Shown piece by piece: positions 1 through 5,370 of a DNA stretch of 10,558 nt. The notes beneath the pieces are model-generated. The model did no database searches, had not been told where the DNA came from, and was given only the letters and a program-made list of their open reading frames with translations. Location: contig JBJMGS010000397.1 of NCBI GenBank assembly GCA_045807785.1, positions 1 through 10,558 of the forward strand. Direction: 5' to 3'. Made by a program: the position numbers and the translations under genes. Each line of letters begins with the position of its first letter. Within the stretch, counting starts at the first letter, position 1. Origin of the DNA: JAIVGV01 sp045807785. GTDB lineage: Bacteria; Acidobacteriota; Blastocatellia; Pyrinomonadales; Pyrinomonadaceae.

Positions 1-528
1 CGCGCACGTCCCCGGCGTGTAGGTGACGCGCCGGTCGTAGTAGCGGATGATGAAAGAATCGATGCGGTTGGCGAGGACGGTCGTGCCGCCGACGAAGTTG
101 TTCACGTCGTAGCGCAGGATGTAGCTCTGCCCGGTCGCCGCATCATTCACCCACTGGTAGAGCACGTCCTCGTCCGCGCTCGTCACCGAGGTTGGCGTTG
201 CGCCCGCATCGGTACTGTTGTAGTCGGCGTTGCTGAGGACGCGAACCTGCGTCGAGTTCGAGTTGGCATCGACGAGACCGTTGCCCGCCAAACTCGCCGG
301 CATCTCGTAGCCCGCGTTGCCGATCTCGCGCGTCATCGTGTTGAGCGCGCGGCGCACGTCGGCGATGCCGTCCGAGCGCCGATCCTCGCGCGAGCGAATG
401 TTGACCGCCGAGCCGATGAGGGTCGAGGCGAGCCCCATGACTAGTACCGTCAGTCCCATCGCGATGATCAGTTCGAGGAGCGAGAATCCCGCCTCGCCGC
501 CGCGCCTGTTCTGTTCCTGCTGCTTCAT
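1..528 (-). CDS. PilW-like type IV pilus minor pseudopilin (partial, 3' end outside window)
   Basis: The frame is open from an ATG at 528 to the window edge (176 codons), so the C-terminus is missing. The N-terminus MKQQEQNRRGGEAG|FSLLE is a short, basic, hydrophilic prepilin leader. It ends in Gly14 before Phe15, with the conserved Glu at mature position 5 (Glu19), and is followed by a hydrophobic helix (about residues 15-37). This class III signal is cut by prepilin peptidase (PilD). The rest resembles PilW-type minor pilins (an ADVRRALNTMTREIGNAGYE-like alpha helix, then a beta-rich head), which help to prime pilus or pseudopilus assembly in the inner membrane and periplasm. It is the third gene of a minus-strand minor-pilin operon and starts 40 bases after the preceding stop. 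A GAAGGG Shine-Dalgarno candidate lies inside a small hairpin (536-548). The family call is by motif and gene order; a PulG/GspJ-like role is the alternative. Confidence 0.8.
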   Translation of the reverse strand, partial: MKQQEQNRRGGEAGFSLLELIIAMGLTVLVMGLASTLIGSAVNIRSREDRRSDGIADVRRALNTMTREIGNAGYEMPASLAGNGLVDANSNSTQVRVLSNADYNSTDAGATPTSVTSADEDVLYQWVNDAATGQSYILRYDVNNFVGGTTVLANRIDSFIIRYYDRRVTYTPGTCA

Positions 529-568
529 AACTCGTAACCCTTCGGGTTGCCGCGCCAGGGGCGCGTGT

Positions 569-1075
569 TTAGTACGGGCCGCGCTGGAGCGTCGAGCGCG
601 TCGAAGTGATCGTCACCGCCCCCGCCGTCCAGGAGGCGTTGTTAGTGAAGGGCGTGACCGAGATGGTGATGAGCTTCGTCGTCATCCGATTGCCACCGCC
701 GGGCGCCGGGACGGGGTTCTGCTCCGTGATGGTCTTCGAGACGGTGAAACTGTATTTGCTGTCGGCCACGCCCGTGCCCGCGCCGCCGCCGCTCGTGACG
801 GTTGAAGTCACGGGGTTGGCGGTCGCGGCGAGTAGCGCGTCGCTCCATTCCACGCTGCGCAGCCGTTCCATCTCCTTCTGCGCGATGGCGAGCGACTGCG
901 CGCGCGCCGCCGACGCCGAGTTGTTCGAGATCGAATAGAGGAGGAGCGCCGACGCGCCGAGCCCGACCGTCATCATCACGATCATGGCGACGACCGTCTC
1001 GATGAGCGTGAAGCCGCGCTCGCCGCGCCTCTCGGCGTGCCTGGCGCCCCGTCCCGAATGCTGCTGCTGTGACAT
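569..1075 (-). CDS. PilV-like type IV pilus minor pseudopilin
   Basis: This 168-aa protein has a prepilin leader of 21 residues ending RRGERG, then the processing motif G|FTLIE (Phe22, Glu26 at mature position 5) and a hydrophobic helix up to about residue 46. The following stretch (SNNSASAARAQSLAIAQKEM) fits the PilV/GspI pattern, in which a helix with an 'A.ALA..EME.LR' signature leads to a small beta head. Such proteins sit at the tip of type IV pili or pseudopili and are matured by prepilin peptidase. I chose the ATG at 1075 because a GGAG lies nine bases upstream and it gives a normal-length leader. An in-frame ATG at 1123 would add 16 residues and has only an AAGGGGG-like site. It lies between a GspH-like and a PilW-like gene, the usual fimT-pilV-pilW order. 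Confidence 0.8.
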   Translation of the reverse strand: MSQQQHSGRGARHAERRGERGFTLIETVVAMIVMMTVGLGASALLLYSISNNSASAARAQSLAIAQKEMERLRSVEWSDALLAATANPVTSTVTSGGGAGTGVADSKYSFTVSKTITEQNPVPAPGGGNRMTTKLITISVTPFTNNASWTAGAVTITSTRSTLQRGPY

Positions 1076-1141
1076 GACTGTTATCTCCGTCGTCAGTTCG
1101 CTTCGCTGCTGTGTCGTCATCATCGCGCGCCCCCTTGAGCG

Positions 1142-2206
1142 TCAGTTCGTCACGGTCACGGTCACGGTCGCCGTGCCGCACCCGGAATTGAACGTGACCG
1201 TGTAGGTGCTGCCCGCGTTGTTCGTGTTCGACGCGATAGCGAACGTGGCGCGACCGTTGACGCCGATTGACGCCGAAGCGGGCGAGACGACGATGGTCGG
1301 CGAGCTAGTGGTCGCCGTCACCGTCTGCGTGGTGGTGTTGCCCGTCAGCTTCACCGAGACGGTGCCGGTCGAGAGCCCCCGTTTGCGGATCGACACCGAA
1401 CTGACGTTCGCCGAAATGGTGCATTGTCCTGGTGGCGTCGGCGACGGCGTGGGCGTCGCGGTCGGCGTGGGCGTCGCGGTCGGCGTCGGCGTTGCGGTCG
1501 GTGTCGGCGTCGCAGTCGGTGTCGGCGTCGCCGTGGGCGTGGGCGTCGCGGTCGGGGTCGCCGTGGGCGACGGCGTCGCGGTCGGACTCGACGAAGGCGT
1601 GGTCGAAGGCGTCGCCGAAGGCGTCGCGGTCGCAGAGGGCGTCGGCGTGGGGTACGGCGTAATATCGATTTCGGGCAACTGGCTCGCGACGTTCGTGTCG
1701 ATGGTGATGTCGCCCGCGCCGGTCAGAGCGATTGATGCCGTCTGTCTGCCGGCGACAGCGTTACCATCGCTGTCGCTGGTGTTGAGCGTGAAGTCAATGT
1801 TGCCCGCGACGCGCCCGCGCCAGTCGAACGTGGCGGGAACGGGCAGCGGCTGAGCGAAGCGCACGTCGAACGGCAGGTTGATGGTGCGACGCTCTCCCGC
1901 GTCGATCACGCCGTTGTTGTTGAAGTCTATGATGACGCGGTAGGAACTGTTGTTGAGGACTTGGACGGTCGCCGTGTCGTGACGGCGGACGGCGTCGGCG
2001 CGCGCCGTCTCCAGATAGTTTTGCAGCTCGCGCGCGGCATCGATGCGCCGCGAGTCCTGTCGCGCCCGACTGATGCCCACCACGGTGACGACCGAAATGA
2101 TCCCCACGATGGCGATCACGATCATGATCTCGATGCCCGAGAACCCACGCTCGCCGCGAGAGGCGCGTGACAACCGGGTCGCCGTCTTTGTCCTGAGAAT
2201 ATTCAT
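1142..2206 (-). CDS. GspH/FimT-like minor pseudopilin with Pro-Thr linker and extra C-terminal beta domain
   Basis: This 354-aa protein begins with a 21-residue leader (…SRGERG|FSGIE). Gly21/Phe22 form the prepilin peptidase site, Glu26 is mature position 5, and a hydrophobic helix spans about 22-46. Residues 47-180 look like a GspH/FimT head (helix with LQNYLETARADAVRR, then beta strands). They include a calcium-loop-like D-x-N-N-N-G-x-x-D-x-x-E at 94-105. Residues 183-258 are a low-complexity Pro/Thr/Ala linker with a PTPTAT hexapeptide unit. Residues 259-354 form a Ser/Thr-rich beta domain of Ig-like character with two Cys (GQC and SGC) that could pair. Ordinary FimT/GspH proteins are about 150-190 aa, so the linker plus domain is an addition. 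The ATG at 2206 has GGAG six bases upstream; a TTG at 2218 overlaps that site and is not the start. It is the first gene of the operon, behind a sigma-54-type promoter. Confidence 0.8.
   Translation of the reverse strand: MNILRTKTATRLSRASRGERGFSGIEIMIVIAIVGIISVVTVVGISRARQDSRRIDAARELQNYLETARADAVRRHDTATVQVLNNSSYRVIIDFNNNGVIDAGERRTINLPFDVRFAQPLPVPATFDWRGRVAGNIDFTLNTSDSDGNAVAGRQTASIALTGAGDITIDTNVASQLPEIDITPYPTPTPSATATPSATPSTTPSSSPTATPSPTATPTATPTPTATPTPTATPTPTATPTPTATPTPTATPTPSPTPPGQCTISANVSSVSIRKRGLSTGTVSVKLTGNTTTQTVTATTSSPTIVVSPASASIGVNGRATFAIASNTNNAGSTYTVTFNSGCGTATVTVTVTN
1449..1556. repeat. 18-bp tandem repeat encoding the Pro-Thr linker
   Basis: Six contiguous 18-bp units of the form GTSGGCGTCGCGGTCGGC (1449-1466, 1467-1484, 1485-1502, 1503-1520, 1521-1538, 1539-1556) differ at only a few positions. 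More degenerate copies continue on both sides (about 1436-1650). Read on the minus strand, each unit encodes a PTPTAT-type hexapeptide in the linker of the GspH-like pseudopilin. The unit length is a multiple of three, so copy-number changes would keep frame and alter only linker length. Confidence 0.85.
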
Positions 2207-2281
2207 GTGAGTCTCCAACCTCTGCGACGCTCTCGCGCCCCCTCGCCAAGCGAATCAACGGGCGCACCGATGCAGCATTCG

Positions 2282-2296
2282 GCAAGCAGAGTGCCA
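2282..2296 (-). promoter_or_regulatory. Sigma-54 (RpoN) type promoter for the pseudopilin operon
   Basis: On the minus strand the sequence reads TGGCAC-N5-TTGC, with TGGCAC at 2296-2291 and TTGC at 2285-2282. This gives the diagnostic GG-N10-GC spacing of -24/-12 elements. It lies 76 bases before the ATG at 2206, so transcription would start near 2270 with a leader of about 65 nt. Sigma-54 control through an NtrC-family activator such as PilR is well known for pilin genes, which fits the operon downstream. Confidence 0.6.
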
Positions 2297-2390
2297 TGCG
2301 CCCGAATCCGCGTCTTTCCCACCTCATTCGTCCCGCGTCGCCGCCCGCCCGCCCATGTCCTGTCACCTAAAGTGGCAAAAGGGGAAGCGC

Positions 2391-2460
2391 GTTACACACC
2401 GCGCACAGGCCCTCCGCGCCTGCGCCGCGCACTATCACCCCGGTTACACAAAGCTGTTAC
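2391..2460. promoter_or_regulatory. Possible activator-binding region: GTTAC repeats upstream of the sigma-54 promoter
   Basis: GTTACACA occurs at 2391-2398 and again at 2443-2450, with a further GTTAC at 2456-2460. They lie about 95-165 bases upstream of the -24 element, a distance typical for enhancer-binding proteins. No site for a named regulator is recognisable, so this is inference from position and repetition. Confidence 0.25.
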
Positions 2461-2803
2461 CGACGGAAACAGGCGACGCGCCGACGCGCGACTCGCCCGA
2501 CGCACAGACGCGCGCCGACGAACGTGCAGATGATGACTAAAGCCGGGTTTGGACGAGGTCGAAGGCGTGTGTGCGCCGTGCGGCTTGCCGTTTGCAGAGG
2601 AGACGCGTGGCGAGCACGCGTCGGCTCGGTCGCGGCTGTAAGGTCGCGTCGCATCGAACGTGCGCCGCCGATCAAGGTAGGGACTGCGGGAGTCGCGCGT
2701 GCGGCGTCGCTCTCGGCGCGATAAGTCTTCCGCAGTGACGAACAGGGGAACCGCACGAGATCGTCCCGCTCGCGCGAGGACCGCACGCCGAGCGCGGGGG
2801 ACG
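2461..2803. other. Intergenic stretch without a recognisable gene
   Basis: Short open frames exist on both strands here, but all give Arg/Ala-rich peptides with no domain, no convincing ribosome binding site and no family resemblance. This is what random GC-rich sequence yields. I see no tRNA, rRNA or known riboswitch consensus. An unannotated small RNA cannot be excluded. Confidence 0.4.
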
Positions 2804-2839
2804 AAAAGCGCCCCGGCGGCTTTCGAGTCGCCGGGGCGC
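2804..2839 (-). terminator. Rho-independent terminator downstream of dacB
   Basis: Perfect 11-bp GC-rich arms at 2808-2818 and 2829-2839 (GCGCCCCGGCG and its complement) enclose a 10-nt loop. Read on the minus strand, the hairpin is followed directly by TTTT (complement of 2804-2807). It lies about 95 bases past the dacB stop, on the far side of the palindromic repeat. Confidence 0.7.
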
Positions 2840-2850
2840 GGTATTTTGGA

Positions 2851-2933
2851 AATGATGAAGGTAGGAATGATGAACGCGGAAGTGAAGACATGATCCTTCA
2901 GCTTCCGCGTTCATCATTCCTACCTTCATCATT
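2851..2933. repeat. Long palindromic heptad repeat element at the dacB 3' end (copy 1)
   Basis: The arms at 2851-2882 and 2902-2933 are perfect 32-base inverted repeats. Five more pairs (2883-2887 with 2896-2900) follow after a single bulged base, leaving an 8-nt loop. Each arm is built on heptads: ATGATGA, AGGTAGG, then after one extra base ATGATGA, ACGCGGA. The outer end supplies the last two bases of the dacB stop codon. It shares the motif GAACGCGGAAG and ATGATGA-like heptads with the element at 5271-5355. Confidence 0.85.
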
Positions 2934-4329
2934 AATTGTTCGGCGTTGACTCGTACTCGTTCTTGTTGCGCGCGTTGAACTCGGTGTCGGCGAGTCGCAT
3001 GGCGAGCGCGTGGGGCGTGTAAGCGAAGAGGGCTGGGCCGCCGCGCGCGGACTGGAGCGAGGCGACGAGGCTGTCCTGATCCTGCCGGAAACGCACGACG
3101 CTGCCACGCCGGTTGAAGATGACGAAGAGCAGCGTCTCGCCGTTCTGCGCGCGCATCTCGCCGACGAGCGCGGAGACGCCGCCGTCCGTGTGCCCGAGCG
3201 TGCCGGTCTTGGCGACGACGCTGCCACGCGAGAGCGACTCGGCGTAACGCTTCTGGAGCGTGCCGGGATCGACGCCGGCGACGGGCAGAATGTCCGACGT
3301 TTGCAGTTTGTGCTTGGCGAGTTCGTTACGCAGCGCGACGTAAACTTTCATCATCGAGCGCGGGCTCAGGCGGTTGATGCCGAGCCCGCTTGTCGAAGCG
3401 ATGCGCACCTCGCCGGCTGGCAGACCCACCTGTCTGACGAGGAAGCTCTGCAACCCGGACGCACCGCCCATCCCTTCGCCGAGTCGCTCCGCCATGAAGT
3501 TGTTTGAGTAGCAGAGCAAAACTTTCAGCACGTCAACGAGCGGGCTCGAACGCTGCGTGAGGAGAACTTGCGCGCCCGGCGGGACTGGTGCGACGTAAAC
3601 CGCGCCCATCACCGCCACGCTCGGCGACGAGGTGAAGCACGCCTGATCGTTCTTCGCCTGACACTCCTCGAACCAGGAGCGCTGCGCCGCCGCGGGTCGC
3701 CGCTCCGCGTCGAGCGTGTCGTAGAAGCGCTCGCCCGAGCGAAGCGCCGACGACTGGAAGTCCATCGTGAAGCCCGGCGAGACGATGAGATCGCCCGTGA
3801 CGGTGCGCACGCCGAGGCGGTTCATCTCGCGTGCGAGCGCGACGGCGTGCTCGTCGTGCAGCGAAGGGTCGCGGCCCGAAACAATTAGATCGCCCGTCAC
3901 CGTCCCCGTGTTCTTATCAAACGTCCCAGTCGTCCAGACGACGGTCGTGAAGCGGTACTCTGTGCCGTAGGTGCGCAGGGCTTGCAGCGCCGTGGCAAGC
4001 TTCATCGTCGAAGCCGGGTTGAAAGCTTGATCCGCACCCTGCTCCAAGACGATCTTGCCGTCGAGCGTCGTGACGAGCACGCCCTGCCGGTCGGAGACGG
4101 GCGTCGGCATCGGGACGACTGTGTGAACGTCGTCGGTCGCCGTCCCAGCAGGACTGACGGGCATGAGCTGTGGGACGAGGAGCGGCGTCGGCGCAGGTGT
4201 CGCGCGCGGCGCGTTCGGCGTCGAGGCGGGAGCCGGCACGTATGGATCGTCCTGCGCCGATGCCCCCAAAGAGAGGGAGCAGAGCAACGCAAGCAAGAGC
4301 AACGCGCGATTGAAGATCAATCTCGACAT
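2932..4329 (-). CDS. dacB: D-alanyl-D-alanine carboxypeptidase/endopeptidase, PBP4 (peptidase S13) family
   Basis: This 465-aa exported serine peptidase cleaves terminal D-Ala or peptide cross-links in periplasmic peptidoglycan. An N-terminal signal peptide ends near ASA|QDD (about residue 25), followed by a Pro-rich, low-complexity stretch to about residue 73. The penicillin-binding motifs are all present: SxxK as S107-T-M-K110, SxN as S275-N-N277, and KTG at 374-376. A PBP4-like 'GDLIV..G.DPSL' segment also occurs. The SxxK-SxN spacing (168) is clearly shorter than in E. coli PBP4 (about 244), so the inserted domain is reduced. Start: the ATG at 4329 has GAGG eight bases upstream. It is divergent from ogg. 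Its stop codon is shared with a palindromic repeat, and a terminator follows at 2804-2839. Confidence 0.93.
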   Translation of the reverse strand: MSRLIFNRALLLLALLCSLSLGASAQDDPYVPAPASTPNAPRATPAPTPLLVPQLMPVSPAGTATDDVHTVVPMPTPVSDRQGVLVTTLDGKIVLEQGADQAFNPASTMKLATALQALRTYGTEYRFTTVVWTTGTFDKNTGTVTGDLIVSGRDPSLHDEHAVALAREMNRLGVRTVTGDLIVSPGFTMDFQSSALRSGERFYDTLDAERRPAAAQRSWFEECQAKNDQACFTSSPSVAVMGAVYVAPVPPGAQVLLTQRSSPLVDVLKVLLCYSNNFMAERLGEGMGGASGLQSFLVRQVGLPAGEVRIASTSGLGINRLSPRSMMKVYVALRNELAKHKLQTSDILPVAGVDPGTLQKRYAESLSRGSVVAKTGTLGHTDGGVSALVGEMRAQNGETLLFVIFNRRGSVVRFRQDQDSLVASLQSARGGPALFAYTPHALAMRLADTEFNARNKNEYESTPNN

Positions 4330-4382
4330 TCTTCGAGCCTCATGCTTTCTGATGGGAGAATCGTAACAGCGGGGCAGGTGCC

Positions 4383-4429
4383 ATCATAGCACGGGAAGAG
4401 TACCCTTGTTCGCGCGAAAACATTTTCGC
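4383..4429 (-). promoter_or_regulatory. Candidate dacB promoter and palindromic operator
   Basis: On the minus strand TATGAT (4388-4383) matches five of six -10 bases, 54 bases before the dacB start; no good -35 is visible. Upstream lies a perfect 7-bp inverted repeat, GCGAAAA-CA-TTTTCGC (4414-4429), which looks like a dimeric repressor or activator site. Regulator unknown. Confidence 0.3.
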
Positions 4430-4594
4430 CGGGAGCCGCGCGCCAAAATTAGATGCCCGCGCTCGACGCCGGGATGCAACGCACACGCGCACAGTCGTCA
4501 TCGCAGGCAGTAAGCGTTGACCGGCGGGATGAGTTCGTTGACAACGGCGCGCGCAGGCTCATAGTATTTCCGCCGACGCCGACCAGCCCCGCGT

Positions 4595-5272
4595 TTGAAA
4601 TTACCCGTGCGCCGAGAACAGCAGCAGCCCGTCAACCTTGAAACGATCCGCGCCGCGCACCGCGAGCGGCGAGAGGCGATCGGCGCGCGCCTCGCGGAGT
4701 TTGCCGAAGTCCGCCGCGCCGCGTCGGACGAACGCCTCTGGGAAGAGTTGGTCTTCTGCATCTTCACGGCGGGGGCTTCGGCGCGCATGGGTTTGAACTC
4801 GGTCGAAGCCGTGCGACCTCTGCTCGCCGAAGGGACGCACAAAGAGCTGGCGCAGGCGCTCACAGGACGACACCGTTACCCGCGCTCGCGCTCCGGCTAC
4901 ATCGTCGTGACGCGCGAACACCTGCGCGAGACGTGCGGGATGCGTCTGCGCGAGCGGCTCGAATCCTTCGACGACCCCGTCGAGCGGCGCGACTGGCTGG
5001 CGCGCACGCGTGGCATCAAGGGGCTCGGCTACAAAGAGTCGAGCCACTTCCTGCGCAACATCGGCTACCGCGGCTACGCCATCCTCGATAAGCACATCCT
5101 GCGCAGCCTCGCCGAACTCGGTGTCATCGAATCGCCCACGCCGCCCACGACACGCGCGCTCTACCTCGCGGCGGAAGAGAAGCTGCGGCGCTTCGCCCTC
5201 CGCGCGCAGATAGATTTCGACGAACTCGATCTCGTCCTGTGGTCAATGAAGACCGGGGAGATTCTGAAATGA
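4595..5272 (+). CDS. ogg: N-glycosylase/DNA lyase, Ogg2 family (8-oxoguanine repair)
   Basis: This 225-aa helix-hairpin-helix (HhH-GPD superfamily) protein is predicted to excise 8-oxoguanine and nick the abasic site in base-excision repair. The hairpin region at about 138-160 (TRGIKGLGYKESSHFLRNIGY) carries the expected catalytic Lys147, and ILDKHILR carries Asp165. The C-terminus WSMKTGEILK ends in a terminal Lys, which in archaeal Ogg2 proteins contacts the damaged base. Length is normal for Ogg2 (about 205-230 aa). The start is uncertain: TTG at 4595 is the first possible one after an in-frame stop at 4562-4564, and GTG at 4607 is an alternative. Neither has a strong ribosome site. Ogg2 is better known from archaea and a scatter of bacteria, so its occurrence here could reflect old transfer. 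Confidence 0.88.
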   Translation: MKLPVRREQQQPVNLETIRAAHRERREAIGARLAEFAEVRRAASDERLWEELVFCIFTAGASARMGLNSVEAVRPLLAEGTHKELAQALTGRHRYPRSRSGYIVVTREHLRETCGMRLRERLESFDDPVERRDWLARTRGIKGLGYKESSHFLRNIGYRGYAILDKHILRSLAELGVIESPTPPTTRALYLAAEEKLRRFALRAQIDFDELDLVLWSMKTGEILK

Positions 5273-5355
5273 AACGATGAAGTATGAACGATGAACGCGG
5301 AAGGAAAACGCACCACCCTTCAGTTCGTCGCTCATTGTTCGTACTTCATCGTTTC
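5271..5355. repeat. Palindromic heptad repeat element after ogg (copy 2)
   Basis: Imperfect inverted repeats at about 5271-5303 and 5323-5355 pair at roughly 28 of 33 positions. The left arm divides into heptads ACGATGA, AGTATGA, ACGATGA, ACGCGGA (5274-5301). The right arm, reversed, gives ACGATGA, AGTACGA, ACAATGA, GCGACGA. It resembles the element at 2851-2933 (shared GATGAACGCGGAAG). Its first two bases complete the TGA stop of ogg. It contains an ATG (5284) in frame with the next gene. Confidence 0.8.
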
Positions 5356-5370
5356 AACGTGAGGTGTTCG

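Noticed and set aside
1436..1650. CRISPR-like array
   Set aside because: The units are contiguous 18-mers without spacers and encode a protein linker.
1206..1853. Plus-strand frame rich in Gly-Val-Ala repeats
   Set aside because: This is the antisense reading of the PTPTAT linker repeat of the pseudopilin.
2207..2218. TTG start at 2218 for the GspH-like pseudopilin
   Set aside because: TTGGAG overlaps the GGAG ribosome site of the ATG at 2206, which has ideal spacing and gives a normal leader.
2219..2540. Cyclic-di-GMP riboswitch upstream of the pilin operon
   Set aside because: Looked for the conserved GEMM segments (GCAAAGCC-type core and tetraloop receptor) on the minus strand and found none.
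2457..2891. Minus-strand frame of 144 codons in the gap
   Set aside because: It covers the terminator and most of one palindrome arm, has a Ser/Arg/Ala-rich product and no ribosome site.
4453..4641. Short plus-strand frame before ogg
   Set aside because: It runs into ogg in another frame, with no ribosome site or recognisable product.
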